Below are positions 6,787-15,363 of a DNA stretch of 28,914 nt, piece by piece; position 1 is the first letter of the stretch; each line of letters opens with the position of its first letter. The position numbers and the translations under genes were made by a program. Where the stretch lies: the NCBI GenBank assembly GCA_052144935.1, contig JBKQPR010000073.1:1-28914 (forward strand). Reading direction: 5' to 3'. The stretch comes from JOPF133 sp052144935. Lineage in GTDB: Bacteria > Acidobacteriota > Terriglobia > Bryobacterales > Bryobacteraceae. The notes under the pieces are model-generated. The model did not search any database. It saw only the letters and a program-made list of their open reading frames with translations, and was not told where the DNA came from.

Positions 6787-9700
6787 ATGGAAGCTCGATA
6801 TGTCACGGTTGCGCTGCTGGCTCTTGCCTCGGCGGCAATTATTGGAACTTTCTACCGCACGCGCGCGGCAGATAGCGACGCGCCTACGGCCACTTACTCG
6901 CAGGGCGCGCTACACGTGGAGATTCCCTATACGGCTCCTCGCGCCGGCGCGGGAATTCTCACCATCGAAGTCGTGAATCCGGAGGACGCGGTGTTGGGGC
7001 GGTCGGAGCACCGGGTCACCCTCGCGGAAGGCAAGGGATCGTGGCGGCAGGATCTCAAACTCGACAAGCCACTCACCACCGAAGAGCTGGTGTGGCATCG
7101 CCTGCGCTACCGCTTCCTCTATTCGGGCGATACTCACGCGGTCCTGGAGGGGACGGATTCCATCTCGCAGATTCTGCGCATGCCGGTGGTCCACGTGATG
7201 GCCCAGCAATTGTATCTGAGCGGCGCGGCGGCGGCGGTGCGGGTGGTCGCCACCGATTCGAAGAATGAACCGATTGCGGGCGCAAGCTCGGTGCGGATCG
7301 AGCTGGTGAAGTCCGGCGCGCCGAACTCCGGCGTGCACAATCAGGCGCTCTTCACCGGTCCGCTCAACCAGCGGGGCACTACCGAAGCGCAGCTCCGGTT
7401 CCCGGCGGGCCTGGTGGGCGGTTACTCGCTGCGGTATGTGGTGGATACTCCCATTGGTTCGACTGAGTTTACTCAACCGGTGCGCCTGGAAGACAAAGTT
7501 TCGATCTTACTAACTACCGAGAAGCCGATTTATCAGCCGGGCCAGACCATCCACGTGCGCGCGCTGGCTTTGGACCGCGCCAATCATCAGGCGGCCGGCG
7601 CGCGCAACCTGACCTTCGAGGTGGAAGATTCGCGCGGCAATAAGGTTTTCAAAAAGTCCGTGCAGACCGATGCGTACGGAATCGCGTCGGCGGAATTCGC
7701 CCTGGCCAGCGAGGTCAACCTGGGCACGTACCATTTGCGGGCCTTAATGGACGGGGGCACGCCGGGAGGGGGCGCGCAGAGAGGGGGCACGCCGGTAGGA
7801 GGCACGCCGGCCGGGGGCACGCCGGCCGGGGGACGGATGGACGGGGCCGCCGCCTCGCGCAACACCGCCGAGATCGCCCTCAGTGTGGAACGATACGTCC
7901 TGCCCAAATTCAAAGTGGCCGTGGATTTCGCCGGGAAAGACGAAAAGACCAGGCACGGCTACCGGCCGGGCGACCACGTGACCGGCACGGTGCGAGCCAA
8001 CTATTTCTTCGGTAAGGCGGTGGACAACGCCGAAGTCACGGTGAAGGCGTCGGGGATGGATGTCGCGGTGGTCGAGGTGGCGTCGGCCGAGGGGAAGACC
8101 GATGGCGAAGGGGCGTATCGTTTCGACCTGAAGTTGCCGAACTACTTCGCCGGCCGGCCGCTCAGCCAGGGCGCGGCGCGCGTGCTGGTGGAGGCCATGG
8201 TGAAGGATGCTACCAGCCACTCGGAGTCGCGCGGAGAACCCATCACGGTGAGCGAATCGCCGCTGCTGATCACGGCCGTGCCGGAAGGCGGCACGCTGAT
8301 TCCGGGGATCGAGAACCAGGTCTTCGTGCTGACGTCCTACGCCGACGGCAAGCCGGCCAAGGCGGAGTTGCGCGTGCGCGCCGCGGGAAATCCGGAGCAA
8401 AACGTCAACACGGATGAGAGCGGTGTGGCGCTGATTCCGCTGGCGGCGGCATCCGCTCCCCGCACGCTGGAGGTCGAGGCCAGGGACCAGGAGGGCAATC
8501 GCACCTCCAGCTCCGTGCCGTTGCAGCTTCGCCAGGGCGCCGAGCAGATTCTGCTGCGCACCGAACACGCCGTATATAACGCCGGGGACCGCATCCAGCT
8601 TCGCGTGTTTTCCACGCGGCCGCAGGGCGCCGTGTATGTGGATGCGGTGAAGGACGGGCAGACCGTGCTGACGCGCGATCTGGACATGAAAAACGGGCAG
8701 GCCGAGCTGGACCTCACCGCCACGCCCGAGTTGGCGGGCACGGTGGACTTCAACGCCTACCTGTTCGGCCGCGACGCGCGCCCGGTATCCGACCACCGGC
8801 TGGTGTTCGTCCAGCCGGCCGGCGAGCTGAAGATCGAAGCCACCGCCGACCGGGCCGTGTACAAGCCCGGCGACGATGCCCGCATCCAGTTCCGCGTGAC
8901 CAACGAACGGGGCGAAGGAGTGCAGGCGGCGCTAGGGCTGCAAGTTGTGGACGAGGCCGTCTTCGCCCTGGCCGAGAAGCAGCCCGGCTTCGCCAAGGTC
9001 TTCTTTTACCTGGAGCAGGAGGCCATGAAGCCGCGCTATGAGATCCACTCCCTCTCGATGCCGGAGGTGGTGGGGCCGGTGAGGCCGGTACATCCGGTGG
9101 GGGGAGTGCCCCGGCCGAATCAGGCTGCGCGGGCTCTGTTCGCCGCCACCGAGATGGTGAACACCAACCAGTTCGACCGGGAATTCGGGCGGACTGTGCC
9201 GCAGACTCATTACAACGAGTACGCCAACCGCTACCGGACGCAGTTCCAAGCGCAGGTTCAGCGGATCGCTGAGAGCTTCAACCACGCGAATGAGCAGCAT
9301 CGCGAGCAGGACCTCACCGAACTGGCCGGCCGGCTGGCGAGCGCCGGCGCGCCGGAACTGCGCGACGCCTGGGACAACGGACTGCACATCGAGCGCATGG
9401 GCGGCATGTACATGGTGCGCAGCGCCGGCCCGGACAAACAATTCAATACGGGGGACGATTTGACCGGCTACCTGCGGGTGAGCACCAGGCCGGTGGTGCG
9501 GTCGGTCAACCCTTCGGGCAACAGCATCGATTTGCGGGTGGAACATGACCAGGGGCCGTTCAACGGCTTGGCGCAGATCGCCGGAGGGGTGCTGGACAAC
9601 TCCGGCGCGGGCGTCCCCAACGCGAACATTGTGGCTCGCGAGATCTCGAGCGCAAAGACCCGCTCGATGCAGTCCGGCGCCGCGGGGCAATTCCAATTCG

Positions 9701-12324
9701 CTGGCCTGCCGGCGGGCGAATACGACGTGCAGATCTCTTTGGCGGGGTTCAAGACGACCTCGCGACGCTTTACTATCGCCGAACGCGATCGCGCGGTGCT
9801 GACGGTGACTCTGAACGTCGGTGCGATGACAGAGACGGTGTTCGTCAGCGCGGGAGGCGTGGGTCAGGGCATGGGCGGCGGATTCGGCGGAGGGGCGTTT
9901 AGGGTTGGCGGTGCGGTGCCCGCGGGCATGGCCGGCGGCGTGATAGGCGGGATTGTTCCGGCCCCAATGGGCGCACTGGCCGCACCGCGCCAAATGGCGC
10001 AAATGGGGCGGAACCTCGTGATTGACGGCGCTCTCGCGGAGGATGCCAAGAAAGTTCCCTTCGCGGCGGATTTCAACGGCGCCCTCGCGGTTACTACTGG
10101 CTCCATCACCGGCCTTGCGCCCGCGCCGCGCGTGCGCTCCTACTTCCCCGAGGCCCTCTACATCAATCCGGAAATCATCACCGGCGGCGACGGCCGCGCC
10201 ACCATCGCCATTCCGCTGGCCGATTCCATCACCACCTGGCGCATGGCCATGATGGCCTCTACCATGCATGGCGCGTTGGGCAGCGGGACCTCCAGCGTGA
10301 AGGTCTTTCAGGATTTCTTCACCGATCTCGATTTGCCCGTCACCCTTACCCAGGGCGACCGCGTCTCCATTCCGGTGGCCGTCTACAACTATTCGGGCGG
10401 CCGCGGAGACGTCAGCCTGAAGCTGCAGAAGGACGATTGGTTTTCGCTGGTGCAGGACACGCCGGAGAAAAACCTCACGGTGGAGGCCGGCCGCGTCGGA
10501 TCGTCCGGATACACCATCGAAGCCAACCGCATCGGCACGTTCAAGCTGACCCTGGCGGCGCGCATGGCTGGGACCGCTGGGGCGCCTGCTGGGGTGCCCT
10601 CTGGGCCCGGCGGGGCGCCCTCTGGGCCCCGCGCCGATATCGTGGTCCGCGAAATCGAAGTCATCCCCAACGGGCGCGAGCAGACCCAGGTTTTCAACGG
10701 CCGTCTGGAATCGGCTGTCCACCAGACCCTGACCTTCCCTCCGGCCTCCATCCCGGACGCCAGCGCGGTCCTGGTGCGGCTCTATCCCGGCCCGCTCAGC
10801 CAGGTGATCGAGGGCATGGATGCGATTCTGCGCATGCCCGGCGGCTGCTTCGAGCAGACTTCCTCGGCCACCTATCCCAACGTGCTGGCGCTCGATTACA
10901 TGAAACGCACCGGCAAGCTCACGCCCGAAGTGCATGCCAAGGCCGAGGGCTTCATCGCCAACGGCTACCAGCGTCTGCTGACTTTTGAAGTGCCCGGCGG
11001 CGGCTTCTCGTGGTTCGGCCAGGCGCCCGCCAACAAGATCCTGACGGCTTATGGGCTGATGGAGTTCGGCGACATGGCCAAAGTTTCGGACGTGGACCCG
11101 AAGCTGATCCAGCGCACCCAGCAGTGGCTGGCCTCCGAGCAGCAGGGGGATGGGAGTTGGAAGCCCGACACCAATTTCATCAACGAGGGCGCCACCAACC
11201 GCTACAACAGCGACGTGCTGCGGATTACCGCTTACATCGCCTGGTCGCTGGAAAACACGGGCTACCAGGGGCCGGCCGTGGAGAAGGCCCGCCAGTTTGT
11301 GGGCCAGCACATGAGCGGGGCGCCCTCTGGGCCCACCGACGCCTACACCCTGGCGGTCCTCGCCAACTTCGCCGCCGATTACGGGAAGGACCGCGAGTTC
11401 ACCGGCCGCGCCATGCAGAACCTGCTGGACGCCCGCACAGAGAAAGACGAGCAGGCCTGGTGGACCGCGGAGGAGACCGGCATGTATGGAGCCGGCCAAA
11501 GTGCTGCCGTGGAGACCACCGGACTGGCCGTGCAGGCCCTGTTGAAATGGGGGCAAGCCTCTCCCACGGCGGCCAAGGCGCTGGCTTACCTGGCCTCCAA
11601 GAAGACCGCCGCGGGCACCTGGGGCACCACCCAGGCGACCATCATGGCCCTGCGCGCGCTGTTGTTGGCCACCGGCAAGGGAGCCGCCGATGTGCGCGGA
11701 ACGGTGGAGATCACGCTCAACGGCAAGCCCGTCGAGAAGCTCGTGCTGACCCCGGAAAACAACGACCTGCTGCACCAGTTCGTATTCAAAGGCGTGGACG
11801 CCACCGTGAATGGCAAGGCCGCCAACGACGTGGCCATACGGTTCGACGGCAAGGGCGGGCTGGCCTACCAGGTGGTGGGGCGCTACTTCCTGCCGTGGGC
11901 CGAGAAGCCCGCGGCCGATGCGCTTTCGATCGACGTGGCTTACGACCGCACGCGCCTGGCGCAGGACGACATCGCCACAGCCACCGCGACGGTGAAAAAC
12001 AATCTGCCCAAGTCCGCCAACATGGTGATGGTGGACCTGGGGATTCCGCCCGGCTTCGACCTGCTGACCGAGGACCTGCAGACTTACCAGGAACAGAGCG
12101 CGGGCCGCAAGAGCGGGCGGCTCGAAAAGTTCAACCTGACGGCCACGCAGGCCATCCTGTACTTCGATGCGATTGGCGCGGGCGATACCGTGAAGCTGAG
12201 TTTCCGGTTGCGCGCCAAGTATCCGATCCGCGCGCGGACTTTTCAATCGCGGGTGTACGAGTATTACGATCCCGACGTGAACTCGGTGGCGCGGCCGGTG
12301 CAGTTGGAGGTGGCGAAGAAGTAA
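6787..12324 (+). CDS. Large alpha-2-macroglobulin family protein
   Basis: A secreted or membrane-anchored bacterial alpha-2-macroglobulin of 1845 residues, a suicide trap for proteases in the periplasm or at the surface. An N-terminal hydrophobic segment (residues 6-22) is followed by macroglobulin domains; MG2 is clear at about 238-322 (TEKPIYQPGQTIHVRALAL). The A2M core lies at about 1114-1205 (ALYINPEI ... ITTWRMAMMA). The thioester motif is CFEQ with Cys1354 and Gln1357, followed by an alpha/alpha toroid (GGGFSWFGQAPANKILTAYG) and a C-terminal receptor-binding-like domain. Odd features are a carboxypeptidase-regulatory-like beta domain at about 930-1021, a GPDKQFNTGDDL stretch before it, five GGTPx repeats at 323-349, and Gly-Ala-Pro-Ser-Gly-Pro linkers near 1262-1283 and 1511. 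The ATG has CGGAGG 5 bases upstream. No penicillin-binding-protein partner (pbpC) is adjacent. Confidence 0.93.
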   Translation: MEARYVTVALLALASAAIIGTFYRTRAADSDAPTATYSQGALHVEIPYTAPRAGAGILTIEVVNPEDAVLGRSEHRVTLAEGKGSWRQDLKLDKPLTTEELVWHRLRYRFLYSGDTHAVLEGTDSISQILRMPVVHVMAQQLYLSGAAAAVRVVATDSKNEPIAGASSVRIELVKSGAPNSGVHNQALFTGPLNQRGTTEAQLRFPAGLVGGYSLRYVVDTPIGSTEFTQPVRLEDKVSILLTTEKPIYQPGQTIHVRALALDRANHQAAGARNLTFEVEDSRGNKVFKKSVQTDAYGIASAEFALASEVNLGTYHLRALMDGGTPGGGAQRGGTPVGGTPAGGTPAGGRMDGAAASRNTAEIALSVERYVLPKFKVAVDFAGKDEKTRHGYRPGDHVTGTVRANYFFGKAVDNAEVTVKASGMDVAVVEVASAEGKTDGEGAYRFDLKLPNYFAGRPLSQGAARVLVEAMVKDATSHSESRGEPITVSESPLLITAVPEGGTLIPGIENQVFVLTSYADGKPAKAELRVRAAGNPEQNVNTDESGVALIPLAAASAPRTLEVEARDQEGNRTSSSVPLQLRQGAEQILLRTEHAVYNAGDRIQLRVFSTRPQGAVYVDAVKDGQTVLTRDLDMKNGQAELDLTATPELAGTVDFNAYLFGRDARPVSDHRLVFVQPAGELKIEATADRAVYKPGDDARIQFRVTNERGEGVQAALGLQVVDEAVFALAEKQPGFAKVFFYLEQEAMKPRYEIHSLSMPEVVGPVRPVHPVGGVPRPNQAARALFAATEMVNTNQFDREFGRTVPQTHYNEYANRYRTQFQAQVQRIAESFNHANEQHREQDLTELAGRLASAGAPELRDAWDNGLHIERMGGMYMVRSAGPDKQFNTGDDLTGYLRVSTRPVVRSVNPSGNSIDLRVEHDQGPFNGLAQIAGGVLDNSGAGVPNANIVAREISSAKTRSMQSGAAGQFQFAGLPAGEYDVQISLAGFKTTSRRFTIAERDRAVLTVTLNVGAMTETVFVSAGGVGQGMGGGFGGGAFRVGGAVPAGMAGGVIGGIVPAPMGALAAPRQMAQMGRNLVIDGALAEDAKKVPFAADFNGALAVTTGSITGLAPAPRVRSYFPEALYINPEIITGGDGRATIAIPLADSITTWRMAMMASTMHGALGSGTSSVKVFQDFFTDLDLPVTLTQGDRVSIPVAVYNYSGGRGDVSLKLQKDDWFSLVQDTPEKNLTVEAGRVGSSGYTIEANRIGTFKLTLAARMAGTAGAPAGVPSGPGGAPSGPRADIVVREIEVIPNGREQTQVFNGRLESAVHQTLTFPPASIPDASAVLVRLYPGPLSQVIEGMDAILRMPGGCFEQTSSATYPNVLALDYMKRTGKLTPEVHAKAEGFIANGYQRLLTFEVPGGGFSWFGQAPANKILTAYGLMEFGDMAKVSDVDPKLIQRTQQWLASEQQGDGSWKPDTNFINEGATNRYNSDVLRITAYIAWSLENTGYQGPAVEKARQFVGQHMSGAPSGPTDAYTLAVLANFAADYGKDREFTGRAMQNLLDARTEKDEQAWWTAEETGMYGAGQSAAVETTGLAVQALLKWGQASPTAAKALAYLASKKTAAGTWGTTQATIMALRALLLATGKGAADVRGTVEITLNGKPVEKLVLTPENNDLLHQFVFKGVDATVNGKAANDVAIRFDGKGGLAYQVVGRYFLPWAEKPAADALSIDVAYDRTRLAQDDIATATATVKNNLPKSANMVMVDLGIPPGFDLLTEDLQTYQEQSAGRKSGRLEKFNLTATQAILYFDAIGAGDTVKLSFRLRAKYPIRARTFQSRVYEYYDPDVNSVARPVQLEVAKK
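7753..7833 (+). repeat. In-frame 15-bp tandem repeat within the alpha-2-macroglobulin gene
   Basis: Five units of 15 bp of the form GGGGGCACGCCGGNN, beginning at 7753, 7768, 7783, 7798 and 7813, plus a partial sixth. They encode GGTPG, GGAQR, GGTPV, GGTPA, GGTPA. The block is bracketed by the direct repeat ATGGACGGGG at 7747-7756 and 7837-7846, exactly 90 bp apart, so the frame is kept. It lies between MG-type domains as a flexible linker. Confidence 0.9.
10579..10629 (+). repeat. GGGGYGCCCTCTGGGCCC motif cluster in coding sequence
   Basis: Two copies of the 18-mer type (10591-10608, one T variant; 10612-10629, GGGGCGCCCTCTGGGCCC) preceded by a partial unit GGGGCGCCTGCT (10579-10590). They encode GAPAGVPSGPGGAPSGP in the alpha-2-macroglobulin. 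A further identical copy is at 11317-11334. The same 18-mer occurs in the intergenic palindromes at 21439-21456 and, inverted with two changes, at 27810-27827. Confidence 0.85.
11317..11334 (+). repeat. GGGGCGCCCTCTGGGCCC motif, coding copy
   Basis: An exact copy of the dispersed 18-mer, encoding GAPSGP at about residues 1511-1516 of the alpha-2-macroglobulin, within the alpha/alpha toroid region where such a proline-glycine insert is unexpected. Confidence 0.85.
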
Positions 12325-12326
12325 GA

Positions 12327-12420
12327 GGCGGCAACCGCTCCCTGACGGTCGCGGCTCCGACAATCCTTCAAAACCCCGGCAATCCTTCAGAGCCGCGACC
12401 GTTAGGGAGCGGTTGCCGCC
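12327..12420. repeat. Palindromic repeat family copy 3 between convergent genes
   Basis: Arms at 12327-12357 and 12390-12420 are inverted copies matching at 30 of 31 positions (GGCGGCAACCGCTCCCTGAC ... ), with a 32-nt loop containing CAATCCTTCA twice. It fills the 98-bp space between the stop codons of the alpha-2-macroglobulin (+) and the aldo/keto reductase (-), so the strong stem could act as a bidirectional terminator, although no T tract is present. Confidence 0.9.
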
Positions 12421-12422
12421 CA

Positions 12423-13406
12423 CTATTCTTTTTCGCTATCCAACACGCGCATCTGGGCGGCGTCGTAGCGCGTGCCGGCGATGCGGCTGGGGTCGCAGAT
12501 GGATTCGAGGCGCGCCACGTCCGCCGGCGTGAGACGCACTTCCAAGGCGCCCAACGATTCGGCAAGTTGCGTCCGCGTGCGTGCGCCGATCACCGGGACA
12601 ATATCGTCGCCTTGGGCCGCCACCCAGGCAATCGCCAGTTGCGCCGGAGTGGCGCCTTTCTCCCCGGCGAAGGCAGCCAGAGCTTCCACCATCGACCGGT
12701 TTTGTTCCCGGTTGGCGCCCGTAAAGCGTGGAAGATGGGCGCGAAAATCTCCTGTTCGAGCTATCGGAGACGCCGTCAACAGGCCGCGCGACAGCACTCC
12801 GTAAGCGGTGATCGCGATTCCCAGATCGCGCACCGTGGGCAGGATCCGGCGCTCGATCGAGCGGCTGATCAACGAGTACTCGATTTGCAGATCGCAGATG
12901 GGGTGCGCGGCTTGCGCCCGGCGCACGGCTTCCGCGCCCAGTTCCGAGAGACCGATGTAGCGCACGTAACCGGCCTTCACCATGTCCGCGATGGCGCCGA
13001 TGGTCTCCTCGATCGGCACGCCCGGGTCGAGACGGCTCAGCCGGTAGACATCGACGTGATCGGTCCTGAGCCGTTGCAAAGTGTACGCCAGGAAATTCCG
13101 CACCGCTTGCGGGCGGCCATCCACGCCGAGGAAGGCGCCGTTAGGCGCGCGCAGGGCTCCGAATTTCACGGAGAGCAAGGCGCGGCCGCGCTGGCCGTGG
13201 AGCGCTCGGCCAATCAGCATTTCGTTGTGCCCCATGCCGTAGAAATCCCCGGTGTCGAGGAGCGTGATGCCGGCATCCAGGGCCGCGTGGATGGTGGCGA
13301 TGCTTTCCGATTCGTCGCTGGGGCCGTACATGCCGGACATCCCCATGCATCCGAGCGCGAGGGCGGAGACACTGGGCCCGGCCGAGCCAAGCGGGCGCGT
13401 GATCAT
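12423..13406 (-). CDS. Aldo/keto reductase
   Basis: A 327-residue NADP(H)-dependent aldo/keto reductase with a TIM-barrel fold, probably cytoplasmic; substrate unknown. Visible motifs are LGCMGMSGMYG near the start, LDTGDFYGMGHNEMLIGRAL with the Asp and Tyr of the catalytic tetrad, SVKFG with the Lys, and the C-terminal cofactor loop VPVIGARTRTQLAESLGAL. At the usual His position (LHRVDP or QHRVDP) this protein has YRLSRLDP, so the tetrad His is replaced by Ser; a subgroup with Ala or Pro-Ala there exists. The ATG at 13406 (MITRPLGSAG) is chosen over the far upstream start at 13463, which would add 19 unrelated residues and overlap the next gene. Confidence 0.92.
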   Translation of the reverse strand: MITRPLGSAGPSVSALALGCMGMSGMYGPSDESESIATIHAALDAGITLLDTGDFYGMGHNEMLIGRALHGQRGRALLSVKFGALRAPNGAFLGVDGRPQAVRNFLAYTLQRLRTDHVDVYRLSRLDPGVPIEETIGAIADMVKAGYVRYIGLSELGAEAVRRAQAAHPICDLQIEYSLISRSIERRILPTVRDLGIAITAYGVLSRGLLTASPIARTGDFRAHLPRFTGANREQNRSMVEALAAFAGEKGATPAQLAIAWVAAQGDDIVPVIGARTRTQLAESLGALEVRLTPADVARLESICDPSRIAGTRYDAAQMRVLDSEKE

Positions 13407-13434
13407 GAATCCAGCATAGCGTGGCCCCGGCGCC

Positions 13435-13965
13435 TCACTCGACCGGCTCGATCGACCGTACAAACCACCGTCGCGCCAGGGGACTCATGGGACCTATTTC
13501 GAAGGAAGTCTCTTTCTGAGCCTGCACTCCACTCACGTCACCTTCCACCACGCCGGCTGGATTGTGATGCTGGTCGGTGGTGTCGAAAACGATGTGCATC
13601 CGCGAATAAGTGCGCGAAGACCGGTTTTGGAGGGATCCGGTCAGGTAACTCTGGCCATCGCGGCTGTGCAGAGTGGCCGTGACCACTACCACGTCCGCAG
13701 ACTGCACGTTCTTGCCGGTCTGCGTCAGTATCTTATTCACGGCCGCCACCAACGCCCTCCGATCGTCGGGCTTCGCCTGCCGCGGAAGACTGCTCAAATA
13801 GTGGCGCACAACGTCGCGCAATTTCCAGCCTATCGGAAGAAGCAGCAGGCTCGCGAGCGCCAGGACAATCAGACGGGTGGACTTCCGCCGCCGGTGGAAG
13901 TGTTTGCGGCGCCTCGCCCGCGCCCTATATATTTGGCCCGGCCGGCCCTGTGGCTGCGGTTCCAT
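13435..13965 (-). CDS. Membrane-anchored hypothetical protein, FxLYD-like
   Basis: A 176-residue protein with a very basic N-terminus (residues 7-30 rich in Arg, Lys and His), one transmembrane span (LIVLALASLLLLPIGW, residues 32-47) and an extracytoplasmic beta domain. The segment SYLTGSLQNRSSRTYSRMHI onward, with GVVEGDVSGVQAQKETSFEI, resembles FxLYD-type domains that often sit in exported proteins. No enzymatic residues are apparent. It is transcribed with the aldo/keto reductase (28-bp gap). The ATG at 13965 has a weak ribosome site (ACGG). Confidence 0.7.
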   Translation of the reverse strand: MEPQPQGRPGQIYRARARRRKHFHRRRKSTRLIVLALASLLLLPIGWKLRDVVRHYLSSLPRQAKPDDRRALVAAVNKILTQTGKNVQSADVVVVTATLHSRDGQSYLTGSLQNRSSRTYSRMHIVFDTTDQHHNPAGVVEGDVSGVQAQKETSFEIGPMSPLARRWFVRSIEPVE

Positions 13966-13995
13966 GACCGTGCTTGGATTATGGCACGAATCCGC

Positions 13996-14622
13996 CTACC
14001 GCATCTTCTCCAGAAACAGCCCGGTGGTGGCATCCACGTAAATCGAGAAGTTGGAAGTGCCCACCGATTCTCCCCAGACCACGCGCCAGACCGGATCGGG
14101 AAACTGCGGGTTCTTCTCCAGCAACAGGGTGATGGGCTTGCCGGGGTTTTTCTTGTCGTAGTCGACCGCCTGGGCGAGAGCGGCTTTGTAGGCGGCGTCC
14201 GTGTCGGCCTTGACGGCGGCGATGAGGAAGGGTTGATTGTTGGCGTCCTGCGATCCGTTCCAGCCTTCCTCCATGCTGGCGAAAACGCCTTTGTGCAGGT
14301 TGTTGGGCAGGTCCTCGACGATGGAGTAGGTGTAGGTGCGCGACTGGCTCTTGGCCTCCGAGATGAAGGTGGCCTGCCAGGCGGCCGCCTTGCCGGGCGG
14401 AACGTTGGGGACCTCGCTCAACGGCATGCTGTTCATCTTGAGGACTTTGGCGTCTGGGGCCCACGAACGGACCACCTGGTACATCTTATACAGGCCGCTC
14501 TGGCCGGTAACCGGTTCGAGAGCTTTCTCCGGCTCCTTCTTTTCGGCTCCTGGCGGCGCTTCCGAGCAACTGGTGAGCAGCAAGCACAGTGCGGCGGCCG
14601 GCAGGAACATCGATCTTGTCAT
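13996..14622 (-). CDS. Putative lipoprotein of unknown function
   Basis: A 208-residue protein whose N-terminus (MTRSMFLPAAALCLLLTSCS) ends in a lipobox-like LLTSC, so it is probably lipidated at Cys and held at a membrane. The mature part contains repeated patterns (DADVDYDKKNPGKPI-like acidic/basic stretch, PDPVWRVVWGESVGTSNFSI and YVDATTGLFLEK), the last reminiscent of PepSY-type domains. Function unknown. The ATG at 14622 is preferred to the GTG at 14628 because CAGGTG lies 4-5 bases upstream of it. It is 30 bp upstream, in the same direction, of the membrane protein at 13435-13965. Confidence 0.75.
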   Translation of the reverse strand: MTRSMFLPAAALCLLLTSCSEAPPGAEKKEPEKALEPVTGQSGLYKMYQVVRSWAPDAKVLKMNSMPLSEVPNVPPGKAAAWQATFISEAKSQSRTYTYSIVEDLPNNLHKGVFASMEEGWNGSQDANNQPFLIAAVKADTDAAYKAALAQAVDYDKKNPGKPITLLLEKNPQFPDPVWRVVWGESVGTSNFSIYVDATTGLFLEKMR

Positions 14623-14695
14623 AAACACCTGCGTGCCATTCTAGCAGAGGGGGCTGAGCCTGCCGCTCAGGGGCGGGTGGTGGCGATGCGGAGTT

Positions 14696-15244
14696 ATGAT
14701 GAAGTTCATGGCAACCACGACGCTGATGAGCTTCGCGGAATTCGAGCTCCTGGAATGGGGCCCCGACGACCTGGAGTTGTTGAAGGGAGAATCGATCCGC
14801 ATGCCACCGCCTCAGCGCCCCCACATGTTCAATTGCGAGAGGCTTTTCGAACTACTGAAATCTGCGGTGGAGCGCTTGCGGCAACTGAATCCTTCTCGAC
14901 CGCTCGGCCGGGTGCATATAGAAATGGGGTACTACTTTCCCGGCGAGCCGGCTTCCTGGCTCAGGCCGGATGTCAGCCTTACGCACCCCGGCCAGCCAGG
15001 CGACCGCTACTACATAGGCGCGCCGCTGATCGTCTTCGAGGTGGTATCCGAGAACGATACGCCTGCCCGTCTCGATCGCAAGGTTTCCGCATACCTGGCC
15101 AACGGGGCGGCGGAAATCTGGCTGCTCTACCCCGTCCAGCGGCACGCCGTGGTGTTCGAGGCCTCCGGCAGCCGCAACGAAACCCGCTCCATCCACGCCG
15201 ATCTTCTGCCCGGCGTGGATATCCCGCTCGACCAGATCCTCTGA
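14696..15244 (+). CDS. Uma2 family PD-(D/E)XK nuclease-like protein
   Basis: A 182-residue Uma2-type protein with a restriction-endonuclease-like fold; these are widespread and multi-copy but their biological role is unsettled. The core is visible: SWLRPDVSL (Asp near residue 96), PLIVFEVVSEND (Glu near 115) and LDRKVSAYLANGAAEIWLLY (Lys near 128). Two ATGs, at 14696 and 14699, share a GGAG site; the first is given. It stands alone, with short intergenic DNA on both sides. A role in DNA cleavage is inferred from the fold only. Confidence 0.9.
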   Translation: MMKFMATTTLMSFAEFELLEWGPDDLELLKGESIRMPPPQRPHMFNCERLFELLKSAVERLRQLNPSRPLGRVHIEMGYYFPGEPASWLRPDVSLTHPGQPGDRYYIGAPLIVFEVVSENDTPARLDRKVSAYLANGAAEIWLLYPVQRHAVVFEASGSRNETRSIHADLLPGVDIPLDQIL

Positions 15245-15363
15245 GTTCCGATGCCGCGTGGCGGCTTGGCAGGCCCCACAGGTTCCCCCCAGAGCGCCAG
15301 AGCGCTCAGTTTACAGACACAACGCCCGCCGTGTGACATAATAAGGCAGCGACGGAGGTGCGT

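Noticed and set aside
7753..7833. Possible CRISPR-like array from regular 15-bp repeats
   Set aside because: There are no spacers; the units are contiguous and read in frame as GGTPx within a long gene, and there are no cas genes.
8932..12423. 1163-residue minus-strand frame opposite the alpha-2-macroglobulin gene
   Set aside because: It is rich in His, Arg and Gly without recognisable domains, and mirrors the codon structure of the real gene on the other strand; GC-rich DNA gives such shadows.
11010..13682. 890-residue plus-strand frame
   Set aside because: It is a shadow that runs through the end of the alpha-2-macroglobulin gene, the palindrome and the antisense of the aldo/keto reductase; no domain or signal is seen.
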